From contig NZ_CP011339.1 of NCBI RefSeq assembly GCF_001264245.1, positions 2,294,001 to 2,358,000 on the forward strand: a stretch of 64,000 nt of DNA, read 5' to 3'. The number at the start of each line of letters is the position of its first letter. Position 1 is the stretch's first letter. The stretch is from Microcystis panniformis FACHB-1757. Its GTDB lineage: Bacteria; Cyanobacteriota; Cyanobacteriia; Cyanobacteriales; Microcystaceae. Below are positions 7,850-16,088 of this stretch, in pieces. The position numbers and the translations under genes are program-made. A model generated the notes under the pieces. The model did not search any database. It was not told the origin of the DNA and saw only the letters and a list, made by a program, of their open reading frames with translations.

Positions 7850-8104
7850 TTACTGCTGCTGCTGTTCCATCACTTCCCGCAAGATGTAGTTAATTTGTGT
7901 CTCATATCCTTTCCCTTGAGCTTTTAACCATTCTAATATATCTTGATCTAGTTGGATGGTTAATTGCTGCTTTGATGTCGAAAAAGATACTGTTTCTTGG
8001 GTAAAGAATTCATCACCTAATGGCGGAATATCAGAATAATCGATATTCTCATCCGTCATCGCATCAATTCTCTTCAAGTCGCTTTTGATAGATTTTTTGC
8101 TCAC
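7850..8104 (-). CDS. brnA: BrnA-family antitoxin
   Basis: 84 residues. The C-terminal half (QQLTIQLDQDILEWLKAQGK then YETQINYILREVMEQ) is the BrnA ribbon-helix-helix region, which binds the brnTA promoter and neutralises BrnT. It overlaps brnT by 41 bases in the usual toxin-first order. The N-terminal 40 residues are acidic and probably disordered, the toxin-wrapping part. The pair is intact and likely autoregulated from in front of brnT, where a B1 hairpin repeat now sits about 55 bases upstream. Confidence 0.85.
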   Translation of the reverse strand: MSKKSIKSDLKRIDAMTDENIDYSDIPPLGDEFFTQETVSFSTSKQQLTIQLDQDILEWLKAQGKGYETQINYILREVMEQQQQ

Positions 8105-8342
8105 GATTGTTTGCCTTTCTCATTGAGATTATACGAGTTTTATTAGAGCGAGGGGTATGGACGATTAAGACAACTCGACCTTTCAATTTGCCAAGCGTAA
8201 TATATCTTATCTCACCATAAACGAAACGGCTATCCTCGAAGGTAACACATTTACCACCAAAAACTAGCGGTGCATCCTCAAAACTCAGTCCGTGCTTCTC
8301 TAAGTTAGCGTCGCTCTTGTCTTGATCCCATTCGTACTTCAT
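8064..8342 (-). CDS. brnT: BrnT-family toxin (ribonuclease)
   Basis: Taken from ATG 8342: MKYEWDQDKSDANLEKHGLS, then FEDAPLVFGGKCVTFEDSR, YGEIRYITLGKLKGRVVLIV and RIISMRKANNREQKIYQKR. This is the RelE-like BrnT fold and its usual 92-residue length. The longer frame to 8459 runs back into the B1 repeat and lacks homology, so the shorter start is chosen. BrnT is a bacteriostatic RNase paired with BrnA downstream. Confidence 0.87.
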   Translation of the reverse strand: MKYEWDQDKSDANLEKHGLSFEDAPLVFGGKCVTFEDSRFVYGEIRYITLGKLKGRVVLIVHTPRSNKTRIISMRKANNREQKIYQKRLEEN

Positions 8343-8396
8343 TGTTTGAGGTAGATTCGTTAATATTAGCTTCCAAGGTAGTGCCTTAGTCCCATC

Positions 8397-8458
8397 GTAG
8401 GTTGGGTTGAACGATAGTGAAACCCAACATTTTTTAATAATTGAGTTGGGTTTCGTCA
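8397..8458. repeat. Hairpin repeat B1, copy 5 (truncated)
   Basis: Left arm and centre only (GTAGGTTGGGTTGAACGATA ... TTGAGTTGGGTTTCG). The right arm is replaced by the 3' end of hepT, whose TGA stop (8456-8458) lies at the junction. The same hepT-tail/B1 junction recurs at 16879-16989. Confidence 0.75.
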
Positions 8459-8791
8459 AATCAATTCCTGTAAAATAGCTTCGATTTGTCCTTTTAGAGG
8501 AGGAATGTCATTTTTAACAATATCCCAAATAATCTCTAGATTGATACGAAAATATTCATGAATAGTTAAGTTTCTTAGATCGCTGGCATCTCGCCAAGGA
8601 ACTTCGGGATATCTTGCTTTAAATTCTTGAGAAGTTGCTCTAGCTGCTTCACCAATAATTTGTAAATGATAGACAATCCAAGTTTGAATTAATTCTTGTT
8701 GTTCAAACAGGGTTTTTCCCTGTCGAGCATACTTTTCTAAACGCTCAATTGCTTCTAAAATATCCCGCAAGCGTTCGCTATCATCTCTCAT
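8456..8791 (-). CDS. hepT: HepT-like (DUF86) HEPN toxin
   Basis: 111 residues. All-helical HEPN RNase with the catalytic R-x4-H-x-Y motif (RNLTIHEY) and GEAARATSQEFKARYPEVPW. The family cleaves RNA until its Tyr is AMPylated by the MntA partner. ATG 8791 overlaps the TGA of mntA by four bases (ATGA), so the two are translationally coupled. No frameshift or stop is seen, unlike the pair at 4320-4893. Confidence 0.88.
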   Translation of the reverse strand: MRDDSERLRDILEAIERLEKYARQGKTLFEQQELIQTWIVYHLQIIGEAARATSQEFKARYPEVPWRDASDLRNLTIHEYFRINLEIIWDIVKNDIPPLKGQIEAILQELI

Positions 8792-9081
8792 AGTGGTATT
8801 GCTTCTTTAAGTACCCGCTCTCTGATTCTATCTTTAAGTCCCTGTTCGGTAACAATATCAACTTTGCAGCCTAACAAGGCTTCAAGTTCTCGGATTAACG
8901 GCAAGGGAAACCAGGGACTCCGACGTTCGCTACAATAATCAATTAATAAATCAATATCGCTTTTTTCGTCAGCTTCTCCCCGTGCAACAGAACCAAAAAT
9001 TCGCACGTTATTTGCGCCGTGTTTAGCCGCAATAGCAATAATTTTTTCTCGTTTGTTTTTGAGTAATTCGTCAATTTTCAT
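8788..9081 (-). CDS. mntA: MntA-like nucleotidyltransferase antitoxin
   Basis: 97 residues. GS-x10-DxD signature (GSVARGEADEKSDIDLLIDY), C-terminal LGCKVDIVTEQGLKDRIRER. It is the antitoxin that AMPylates HepT, encoded just upstream of it with a 4-base overlap. The gene begins about 60 bases downstream of the PP2C gene, separated by a hairpin, so the TA pair sits inside what looks like the VWA-PP2C-kinase operon. Confidence 0.88.
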   Translation of the reverse strand: MKIDELLKNKREKIIAIAAKHGANNVRIFGSVARGEADEKSDIDLLIDYCSERRSPWFPLPLIRELEALLGCKVDIVTEQGLKDRIRERVLKEAIPL

Positions 9082-9130
9082 AATTTACTTAGTCCATAGT
9101 CTTATCATAGGTTGGATTGAACCAGAGCCA

Positions 9131-9161
9131 GAAACCGGGTTTGTCAAACAAACCCGGTTTC
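9131..9161. repeat. Perfect hairpin at the end of the PP2C gene
   Basis: GAAACCGGGTTTG-TCAAA-CAAACCCGGTTTC. The PP2C stop codon lies inside it (the protein ends ETGFV), suggesting that a repeat insertion replaced the original C-terminus. Possible terminator. Confidence 0.75.
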
Positions 9162-9911
9162 TAAACAAAAAGCTAGTAGTAAGGTTTTATCATCGGTTGT
9201 TAACTTACTTAAATCCTCCCGCTCTAAAAATTCTTTGAGGTCTTCTTGCAATGGCGTTTCTGTCTGTTGCAAATATTCTTCTAGTGGCTGAAAAAAAGGC
9301 GGAAAAGGCTGCCAATTTTTATAATCGATCGATACCTTTTCCACTCCATCTGTCGCCACACAAATAAACGCAACTGGCTCGGTTAAAATTTTTATTTGCA
9401 TCTCCTCCAAAGCATTACTAGAAATAACAAAAGTGGTTTCATTGATGTATTCCCCCTTGTCAGGCTGAAACAATAACTGATAATTTCCTCCCAGAGGTTT
9501 GAACACAATAAAACCGTCTCCTATCTGCATCGATGCTAACCGTTTTGAAGTAACCAAAACAACCAGTAAAGTTGTCGCTAGATCATTAATGTCTAACTCT
9601 TCTTTTTCGGCTTCTTCTTGGAGAATTTGCTGAACATAAGCCAACAGTTGCCGGAATATTTCCTTTAATTCCGCTTCAGTTCCAGTGGCAGCTAATGCTG
9701 TTTTTTTGAAATTTTCCTCTAAAAATTGCAGCGCTGCTTTAACTGTTATTTTCGCCCCTAAATCCGAATATTTGGCACTACCGGCCCCATCAGCCACGGC
9801 TCCAATCAAAACATCCTGACCCAATAATTTATAAGCACCGTAATCTTGACAGGGTAATCCCATTTGGACGTGAAAACTACCGACCACTGACTGACATAAT
9901 GTTCTCCACAT
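9144..9911 (-). CDS. PP2C-family Ser/Thr phosphatase (TerY-associated type)
   Basis: 255 residues. Metal-binding motifs of the PPM fold are visible: LPCQDYGAY, GAVADGAGSAKYSDLGAK and ICVATDGVEK. Together with the VWA protein encoded 13 bases upstream and a kinase, this matches the VWA-PP2C-kinase triad known from tellurite-resistance-related stress and conflict systems; the phosphatase would oppose the kinase at 5399-7401. Its last residues (ETGFV) come from the 9131-9161 hairpin. Starts at ATG 9911. Confidence 0.88.
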   Translation of the reverse strand: MWRTLCQSVVGSFHVQMGLPCQDYGAYKLLGQDVLIGAVADGAGSAKYSDLGAKITVKAALQFLEENFKKTALAATGTEAELKEIFRQLLAYVQQILQEEAEKEELDINDLATTLLVVLVTSKRLASMQIGDGFIVFKPLGGNYQLLFQPDKGEYINETTFVISSNALEEMQIKILTEPVAFICVATDGVEKVSIDYKNWQPFPPFFQPLEEYLQQTETPLQEDLKEFLEREDLSKLTTDDKTLLLAFCLETGFV

Positions 9912-9924
9912 AATTAACTGTCCT

Positions 9925-10581
9925 CTAGGTGGTAATTTGTCCCCAATTCACGGGTGGTAAATCGATCGCCTCTCCAATTTTACCACCAGAAACTCGTTTC
10001 ATTGAGTTACTTAACCACTGAAATAAATCCCGAAAATCTAAACCATTGAGTAACACAGGGGGATTATTAGAAATCTGTTTGAGCTTCTCCATATCAGCAC
10101 CCTGAACACCTACAGAAAAAAATAAAACCCGATTTTCTGCTTCTGCTTGTTTTACCCGTTGCGCCGCCAGATTCCATTGATCCGTAGGCGCACCATCAGT
10201 AATTAAAAATATCCAGGGGCGATAATATTGGATACCATGATTTCTATAAATCGCTTTACGATCTTCGACTAAATCTAAGGCCAATTCAATCGCTTCTCCC
10301 ATGGGAGTTAAGTCTCCTGCGGTTAAAGTAGGTGGCGTAAATTGGTCAATTCCGACAAAATCTTGCACGGTTTTAACCCCACCATTACCAAAGGTAACAA
10401 TGGCGGTTTCTACGCTCAACGTCGCTTGCATATCCCGCATCACGTCCTCCTGAAAGGTTTTGATGCCATCATTGAGAGCCTTAATCGGTTCTCCCTGCAT
10501 TGAACCAGAGGTATCTAGTAGTAGTACCACAGGACAGCGATTTTCCTGGTTTTCGACAAATTCAGCCACACCAATCGGCAT
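9925..10581 (-). CDS. TerY-like VWA-domain protein
   Basis: Chosen start is ATG 10581 (MPIGVAEFVENQENRCP) because GGAGG lies 10 bases upstream; a TTG at 10590 would overlap the Shine-Dalgarno sequence. 218 residues of one von Willebrand factor A domain with a complete MIDAS: DTSGSM, TPMGEAI and ITDGAPTD. It is the first gene of a minus-strand operon with the PP2C phosphatase. In related triads the VWA protein is a metal-dependent adaptor or phosphorylation target; the exact role here is inferred. Confidence 0.88.
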   Translation of the reverse strand: MPIGVAEFVENQENRCPVVLLLDTSGSMQGEPIKALNDGIKTFQEDVMRDMQATLSVETAIVTFGNGGVKTVQDFVGIDQFTPPTLTAGDLTPMGEAIELALDLVEDRKAIYRNHGIQYYRPWIFLITDGAPTDQWNLAAQRVKQAEAENRVLFFSVGVQGADMEKLKQISNNPPVLLNGLDFRDLFQWLSNSMKRVSGGKIGEAIDLPPVNWGQITT

Positions 10582-10726
10582 TTTTTGCAAGCCTCCTAAT
10601 TTTTTGAACTGGGGGAACTATGGGAGTTTTAGCAATTGGGATTATCTACTTTTTGTCCTATTATATTATCTCTGCCAGTCCCATCAGAAAAGATAGCTTT
10701 CCCTTAAGCAGGCAGGTGTTAAAAGT

Positions 10727-10776
10727 TGTCAGACACCCCCCTTATTAAGGGGGGATTAAGGGGGGCAGGGGGGATC
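10727..10776. repeat. G-rich hairpin repeat
   Basis: CCCCCCTTATTAAGGGGGG followed by ATTAAGGGGGGCAGGGGGGA. The same type recurs near 56262-56350 and 58918-58998. It occupies the middle of the 226-base gap between the VWA and thioredoxin genes. Confidence 0.7.
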
Positions 10777-10816
10777 GAACCCAAAATATATCTTCAATTT
10801 AATTATAACCAGCTAC

Positions 10817-11203
10817 TTAAGCTGAACGCAGGATTTGATTTTTGACTATTAGTCGCAGGGTTTGTTGTAATTCCTCGCGACTGTGAATTTCCTCCAGACG
10901 GTGAACCGGAACACCTTGATCGAAGAGAATTAAAGTAGGCAGACTACGCAGACGAAAACTATTAGCCAATTTAAAATTATCATCGGCATTGACACCGACT
11001 AATTGAATCGCATCTTGACAGTCATTTTGCCAAGAAAAGAGGGTGGGTTGGATTAAACGACACAAACCACACCAAGGAGCCCAAAAATACACGAGGACCG
11101 GACGAGAAGACTCTAAAACTAGCTTAGGGAAGCTCTTTTCGTTGACAGATAGCATCATGTCTAAACCGATTTTATGAAAACTTAATTTTGATATAGAAAC
11201 CAT
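10817..11203 (-). CDS. Thioredoxin-family protein
   Basis: Thioredoxin fold with active site FWAPWCGLCRLI (WCGLC rather than the usual WCGPC) and the cis-proline region RSLPTLILFDQG. The annotated start at 11203 gives 128 residues; an internal ATG near 11155 (MLSVNEKSFPKLV) gives the more usual thioredoxin N-terminus. The Pro-to-Leu change in the active site should shift its redox potential. It would reduce disulfides in the cytosol; the specific target is unknown. Confidence 0.88.
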   Translation of the reverse strand: MVSISKLSFHKIGLDMMLSVNEKSFPKLVLESSRPVLVYFWAPWCGLCRLIQPTLFSWQNDCQDAIQLVGVNADDNFKLANSFRLRSLPTLILFDQGVPVHRLEEIHSREELQQTLRLIVKNQILRSA

Positions 11204-11246
11204 CTTACACCAGTCGGGATCAATAAGAAAGGGGTTGGGAGCAAAA

Positions 11247-11948
11247 TCACCAATAAATTTTACTTGTTGCTTGCATTAGCCAAGGATGCCCCCACCAGAG
11301 GAGTAGAATAAACCCTGTTACTCCTAGATAGGCAGGACGAAGGAATTCTTGCCATTTTAGGCTTTGCCGACCATCGATAATCGCTAAAAAGGGGACCACC
11401 GAGGTGCGTTCTTTGATCTTTAAAAATGCCTCTCCGTAACGGTCTTCTAAGCGGCGATCGCCATGCCAAACGGCAAAAAGATGATGAGCAATTAAACCCA
11501 GGGAAGTTAATAGGGTAAAGCTTGTCCCTAACCAGAGGGTGTGAGCAATACACCAGATCACCTGTCCTACCATCTGGGGATGACGGGTAACGCGCAGGAT
11601 GCCGGTTTCGTAGAGATGAACCTGGGGTTTTTGGATAGCGGCGATCTCCAGCAGGTTAAAGGTGGCAGGATAGAGAAAGAAAAAAGAAATGGCCGAAAGT
11701 ACCCAAACTAGGGTTTTAACTCCGGTTACTCCCTGTACTTGCCAGAGAAGCAAACCATCATAACGATGATTGAAGAAATAAACTACTAAAATCACGGCTA
11801 GAGGGATACTCACAAGGGCAAATAATACCCGATACAGTCGCGCACCGATGATAGCTTCTCCCCGCATTCGTAAACTGGCTAATCCGCTATGGGCGACGGC
11901 AAAACCCAGTAATAAACCTAACATGACCCAATGACTAGCGAATGCCAC
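11247..11948 (-). CDS. NnrU/Z-ISO-like membrane protein
   Basis: 233 residues, about six or seven membrane helices. Contains the family signature RVTRHPQMVGQVIWCIAHTL shared by bacterial NnrU proteins and plant 15-cis-zeta-carotene isomerase (Z-ISO). His and Cys in this stretch are candidate heme ligands by comparison with Z-ISO. Function in cyanobacteria is not established, so isomerase activity is only a possibility. It begins at ATG 11948, 28 bases from a MITE. Confidence 0.8.
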   Translation of the reverse strand: MAFASHWVMLGLLLGFAVAHSGLASLRMRGEAIIGARLYRVLFALVSIPLAVILVVYFFNHRYDGLLLWQVQGVTGVKTLVWVLSAISFFFLYPATFNLLEIAAIQKPQVHLYETGILRVTRHPQMVGQVIWCIAHTLWLGTSFTLLTSLGLIAHHLFAVWHGDRRLEDRYGEAFLKIKERTSVVPFLAIIDGRQSLKWQEFLRPAYLGVTGFILLLWWGHPWLMQATSKIYW

Positions 11949-11976
11949 TTTTACTCTCTTGATTGACTAAATTTTT

Positions 11977-12109
11977 GGCTCTTCTCGACTTTGTGTGATA
12001 ATTTTTGCTTATGGAACCCTGAAGTGCTTATTGGGCAAAACTTTTAGGACTATTTTGCGGAAGAAACTATCGGTATAGACCTCGTTTCCACACAGAAACC
12101 AGAAGAGCC
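11977..12109. mobile_element. MITE of ISL3 type, copy 1 (133 bp)
   Basis: Ends are GGCTCTTCTCGACTTTGTGT and the inverse of CCACACAGAAACCAGAAGAGCC-like sequence, flanked by a 7-bp direct repeat AATTTTT (11970-11976 and 12110-12116). Both ends resemble the ends of the ISL3 element at 31656-32900. Second copy, inverted, at 17653-17784. Confidence 0.85.
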
Positions 12110-12274
12110 AATTTTTCTCTGAACTCTATTTTAAAGATTGATGGTTAATTTTCAGCCCCTTTTTTTTGTGTTGCCAGTATCGGGGATTCGGGGCAAAATA
12201 AAACTATGCTTCCCCAAAGCCTCTCCCAAGAATATACCCAGGGAACTATCTAATTTTGCAACTTTTTAGGTAAT

Positions 12275-12574
12275 ATGTCTTATCCCCAAAAGCGATTTGT
12301 GATGGTCTGTCAGCATTCTTCCTGTTTGGTACAGGGTGCGTCCGAGCTTCTTTTAGCTTGGCAAACGGCAGCTCTCCCAGAAGATGTCATCGTTATGACC
12401 AGTGGTTGTCAAGGACAGTGTAGCACTAGCCCCACGGTGAGGATTATTCCTGAAGAAACTTGGTACTGTCGTGTTAAACCAGAGGATGTCAATCAGATTG
12501 TCGAGGAACATTTAAAAAACGGTCAACCAGTCGAGCGTTTACTCCATCCACGCATTCACGCTCAATGGCAGTAA
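12275..12574 (+). CDS. Thioredoxin-like [2Fe-2S] ferredoxin
   Basis: 99 residues. Cys ligands in CQHSSCLVQGASELL and GCQGQCSTSPTVRIIP, the pattern of the small thioredoxin-fold 2Fe-2S ferredoxins related to the NuoE/HoxE subunit. It is probably a soluble electron carrier or cluster-binding regulator. AGG lies about 6 bases before ATG 12275. A MITE lies 165 bases upstream. No partner oxidoreductase is adjacent. Confidence 0.85.
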   Translation: MSYPQKRFVMVCQHSSCLVQGASELLLAWQTAALPEDVIVMTSGCQGQCSTSPTVRIIPEETWYCRVKPEDVNQIVEEHLKNGQPVERLLHPRIHAQWQ

Positions 12575-12778
12575 ACTTGATCGTCAATTTTTAAGTGATG
12601 CTTCACAATAGTCTTTTTGCTCGTAGGTTAACCGCTTTGAGTGCCTGTGATTTCAGCTTAGTCTATATAAGACTTCGAGATAGCGGGTGCTAGATGGTGA
12701 TTTTGTCCTTGCGTTTCCCAAAGATGGGCGTACTATGAAAGTAGGGAAAAAAAAGATAATTTTAGCGATCAATTCACA

Positions 12779-13645
12779 ATGACTAGGGATCTCTGTAGGA
12801 TTTTATTGATAGAGGATGAGCCGACAACTGTTAAATTAATCCAGAGATTGCTGTTAAAGGCCCCCCAATGTTCCTTGGCCGGGGGGTTGACTTTTACCCT
12901 CACCCAAGCTCAGGATCTAGAGGAAACTGCCGAAAAACTGGCAGGGGAGAAATTTGATATCATCCTCTTAAGCTTGGAAATCTCTGTCCCCCCCGGTTTA
13001 AATATTCTAGTCAAAACCAGAGAATTAGCCTCTGATATACCGATAGTGGTTCAAACTACTAGCAATGATGAGAAATTAGTCGTTAAAGCCTTTCAACTAG
13101 GTGCTGACGGTTATATTCAGTTAAATAATATCGATAGTAGTCTTTTAGTCTATCAAATTCGTGTGGCGATCGAGCGTCAGCAATATATCCTCAATCTTAA
13201 ACATCAACAACAGGAAGATGAATTTCGCGAACTGGAACAGTTAATCAAGGGAGGACAAACTAGCATCACGGCGAAAATGTTCGGTTCTGAGGCAATCAGG
13301 CAGAGTATCCCCGATATTTTTCAAGAATTAGTCGAAAATTACGGAGAGTTATTAGATTTAGCTTTAGAAGAACAAGCATACAAAGTCGAACATAATCTAT
13401 CGGAACGACTGCGAAGCTTGGCCGATAAGCTAGGATTCTTAAAAGCTAGTCCTCGCGATGTGGTGGATATTCATACCACCACCCTACGCCAAAAAAATCA
13501 GGATGTCACCCTGGCCAAAGCGCAGGCCTACGTTAGCGAAGGTCGTCTCATGGTCTTGGAATTGATGGGTTATCTCGTCTCTTTCTATCGTAAATACTAT
13601 ATCGGTCTCAGCAACATTAAACTGTTCAATAACACGCAATCATGA
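12779..13645 (+). CDS. kaiA3: KaiA3-like pseudo-receiver clock protein
   Basis: 288 residues. N-terminal ~120 residues are response-regulator-like (LLIEDEP acidic pair), but the phospho-acceptor Asp position is Ser (DIILLSLEIS) and the usual Lys near GADGYIQ is missing, so it is a pseudo-receiver, as in KaiA. The C-terminal helical domain contains RDVVDIHTTTLRQKN and EGRLMVLELMGYLVSFYRKY, which aligns by eye with the KaiA C-terminal motif VVEIHMELM...DYRLTLIDVIAHL..MYRR. It overlaps the kaiB start by four bases. This order and architecture match the kaiA3-kaiB3 pair described in Synechocystis (Sll0485/Sll0486). Identification as KaiA3 is an inference from these features. Confidence 0.72.
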   Translation: MTRDLCRILLIEDEPTTVKLIQRLLLKAPQCSLAGGLTFTLTQAQDLEETAEKLAGEKFDIILLSLEISVPPGLNILVKTRELASDIPIVVQTTSNDEKLVVKAFQLGADGYIQLNNIDSSLLVYQIRVAIERQQYILNLKHQQQEDEFRELEQLIKGGQTSITAKMFGSEAIRQSIPDIFQELVENYGELLDLALEEQAYKVEHNLSERLRSLADKLGFLKASPRDVVDIHTTTLRQKNQDVTLAKAQAYVSEGRLMVLELMGYLVSFYRKYYIGLSNIKLFNNTQS

Positions 13646-13932
13646 GTCAATATCTTCTCAAACTCTACATTATGGGCGATTCAAGTAAATCCCAGAGGGC
13701 GATCGCCAATATTTTTCGTATCTGTCGCGAGGAGTTATCCGGTCTTTATACGGTAGAAATAATTGATGTTCTCGAACAGCCGCAATTAGCGGAACAGGAT
13801 AAAATTCTCGTAACTCCTACTTTAGTCAAACAACTTCCCCCACCCCTACAAAGAATTATCGGCGATATGTCCAATACTCAAAAGGTTCTCCTCGGTTTGG
13901 ATGTTATTCCCAAAGACTCCCATCTCAATTAG
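13642..13932 (+). CDS. kaiB: KaiB-family circadian clock protein
   Basis: 96 residues with the KaiB thioredoxin-like fold: YLLKLYIMGDSSKSQRAIAN, DVLEQPQLAEQDKILVTPTL, LPPPLQRIIGDMSNTQKVLL and GLD. KaiB switches fold and binds KaiC after phosphorylation. ATG overlaps the kaiA3-like TGA (ATGA), so the two are coupled. By its partner it is probably the KaiB3 type, though the core is close to KaiB1. No kaiC is in the window; it must act with a KaiC encoded elsewhere. Confidence 0.9.
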   Translation: MSQYLLKLYIMGDSSKSQRAIANIFRICREELSGLYTVEIIDVLEQPQLAEQDKILVTPTLVKQLPPPLQRIIGDMSNTQKVLLGLDVIPKDSHLN

Positions 13933-13997
13933 GATTCACCTAAGAATTCTTCTGGTTAGGTTTTTCCTCGCTCCTAAGCTCTAATCTTAATTTTATC

Positions 13998-14308
13998 TCA
14001 AATGTCGGGGTGAAGACCCTCGCTTTTAACGAGATGAAACTCCAACCAATATAAAACAGCGAAGCACGACTTAAATCTTGACAATCTCTGCTGTATAAGT
14101 TAGCCTATAAATAGTTGTTTGAGGTCGATAAACAATGATTATCCTAAGTTTCAGAAAAATAATCGTTCAAATGTTTATTATGTCCAATTCTGTCTAAGCG
14201 TTAATATTCGGGAATAGGCAAAACCGCTAGAACCGAATAAAAAATGTGTAGGATTGGATGTAGGTTTAAAAGTTTTCTACGCTAATAGTGATTATGTTTA
14301 AAAATTGG
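13998..14308 (+). pseudogene. tnpB-element remnant with internal deletions
   Basis: Starts with the same left end as the TnpB element at 53108 (TGTCGGGGTGAAGACCCTCG). It keeps the leader (AGTTGTTTGAGGTCGATAAA) and the first codons, then pieces of the coding region (CTAAGTTTCAGAAAAATAAT; GGATTGGATGTAGGTTTAAA), with large deletions between. It reads TTCTACGCTAATAGTG (Phe-Tyr) where the longer copy has a stop codon. It fills most of the 563-base gap 13933-14495. Confidence 0.85.
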
Positions 14309-14495
14309 TCTTTCGACGATTGGATGAATCATATCCTTTTTCTGGCTACAATTATGGCTTTGCTGACGATTTGGTTGGGTAGATAAATAAAAACATTTTT
14401 CTTTCCTCGCTTTACCAAAAATTTGGGTTTAAGGTTCCCCGTCCATTTTATGGCAGGGAGTGTCAAAATAAGAAACAAAACCCTCAGCGATCGAT

Positions 14496-15689
14496 ATGAC
14501 TGACTCAATCCCAAAAATTTGTATTCTCGGTGGTGGTTTTGGTGGACTCTATACTGCTCTACGTTTGAGTCAATTGCCTTGGACCGATCAACACCCCCCC
14601 CAAATTACCTTAATTGATAAAAGCGATCGCTTTTTATTTTCTCCCCTTCTCTACGAATTAGTCACCTCAGAACTACAATCTTGGGAAATTGCTCCCCCTT
14701 TCAGCGAATTGCTCGCCAATACCCCCGTTAACTTCCAACAGGGAACCGTCACGGCGATCAATGTTAATAATCATAAAATAACCCTTGACAATCAAAACGA
14801 TATATGCTATGACCGCCTCGTGATCGCCCTCGGTGGTCAATCTTCCCTTGAATTCCTACCCGGGGCCAAAACCCACGCTATCCCCTTTCGTAGTCTAGAG
14901 GATGCCTATCGTCTTCAGGATCGACTCAAAACCCTAGAACAATCCGATCGCGATAAAATTCGGGTCGCCATTATCGGGGGCGGTTATAGCGGCGTAGAAT
15001 TAGCCTGTAAGCTGGCCGATCGCCTCGGAGAAAGGGGAAGAATTCGTCTGATCGAAAGAAATAGCGATATACTTGGCCCTTCAACCCAATTTAACCGCGA
15101 CACCGCCAAAAAAGCCCTAGAAAAACGTCTAGTTTGGTTAGACCTAGAAACCACCGTCGCCGACATCCAAGCTGATCGCCTCTCCCTTGACTACAAAGGA
15201 CAGATCGACAATATCCCCGTTGATCTAATTCTCTGGACCGTTAGTCCGATCGCCTCTCCACTGCTCGCTAATTTGCCCCTAGCACATAATGAGCGCAAAT
15301 TACTAAAAGTTAATCAATATTTACAAACTGTCGAAAACCCCAGCATCTACGCGATCGGCGATGCGGCCGATAGTCGCGATCAAGAGGATAAACCCTATGC
15401 TGCCACGGCTCAGGTCGCCCTTCAACAGTCCGACTACTGCGCTTGGAATATTTGGGCGAGTTTTCACGATAAACCGGCTTTACCCTTCCGTTATCAACCT
15501 TTAGGCGAAATGTTGACCCTCGGAGTCGATGAGGCTACGATTAGCGGTTTAGGACTAGAATTAGCCGGTCCCCTTGCCCATCTTACCCGTCGCTTAGTCT
15601 ATCTCTACCGACTGCCCACCCTTAACCATCAAATCGCGGTAGCATTTAACTGGATTGCCCAACCGCTTCTATCCCTCATCTCTGAGTAG
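14496..15689 (+). CDS. Type II NAD(P)H dehydrogenase (NdbB-like)
   Basis: 397 residues. Two Rossmann dinucleotide folds: FAD site ICILGGGFGGLYTALRL and NAD(P)H site RVAIIGGGYSGVELACKL, plus YAIGDAAD near the C-terminus. Family NDH-2 oxidises NAD(P)H and reduces a quinone at the membrane surface without pumping protons. Length and layout fit the NdbB/NDC1 group, implicated in demethylphylloquinone reduction, but the subgroup is an inference. Its 3' end overlaps the convergent GAF gene by 21 bases. A truncated second copy of the 3' half lies at 42934-43300. Confidence 0.88.
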   Translation: MTDSIPKICILGGGFGGLYTALRLSQLPWTDQHPPQITLIDKSDRFLFSPLLYELVTSELQSWEIAPPFSELLANTPVNFQQGTVTAINVNNHKITLDNQNDICYDRLVIALGGQSSLEFLPGAKTHAIPFRSLEDAYRLQDRLKTLEQSDRDKIRVAIIGGGYSGVELACKLADRLGERGRIRLIERNSDILGPSTQFNRDTAKKALEKRLVWLDLETTVADIQADRLSLDYKGQIDNIPVDLILWTVSPIASPLLANLPLAHNERKLLKVNQYLQTVENPSIYAIGDAADSRDQEDKPYAATAQVALQQSDYCAWNIWASFHDKPALPFRYQPLGEMLTLGVDEATISGLGLELAGPLAHLTRRLVYLYRLPTLNHQIAVAFNWIAQPLLSLISE

Positions 15690-16088
15690 CGAGTTCAGAT
15701 ATTCCTCCACTAACAAACTATCTCGATCGGTCAATTCCTGACCATCGAGACGGTTTAACAGCATTACTGCACCAAATAACCGATTATTAACCCTAATTGG
15801 CACAGCTAAAGCCGTTTTTATCCCCAAAGCGACCGCTATATCCTGACGGATGCGATTATCTCCGAGAGTTTGTCCCACCACCACCGGACAACTCCCCTGG
15901 TAAACCACCGTACACAATCCCGACGTGGCAATATCACCCCTTTTGCCCACAATTGCCCCAGTGTTTTTACCCGCACCCGCGCGATAATAAATACTATCAC
16001 CGTCAAATTCGGCAATGATAACCGTTTCTGTTGGAATTAAACCTAAAATTTCTTCAGCAATGCGATCGAGATTAGTTAATTTTTCCAT
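15669..16088 (-). CDS. GAF-domain protein, copy 1
   Basis: 139 residues, a single GAF domain (DRIAEEILGLIPTETVIIAE, VVVGQTLGDNRIRQDIAVAL, AVPIRVNNRLFGAVMLLNRL). No bilin-binding Cys motif or output domain is evident, so it is a stand-alone sensor of unknown ligand. It converges on the NDH-2 gene with overlapping tails. A near-identical copy is at 42535-42954. Confidence 0.85.
   Translation of the reverse strand: MEKLTNLDRIAEEILGLIPTETVIIAEFDGDSIYYRAGAGKNTGAIVGKRGDIATSGLCTVVYQGSCPVVVGQTLGDNRIRQDIAVALGIKTALAVPIRVNNRLFGAVMLLNRLDGQELTDRDSLLVEEYLNSLLRDEG

Noticed and set aside
12779..13645. Canonical KaiA or an ordinary response regulator
   Set aside because: The receiver lacks the phospho-Asp, and the C-terminus matches canonical KaiA only at a few motif positions; KaiA3-like fits better.
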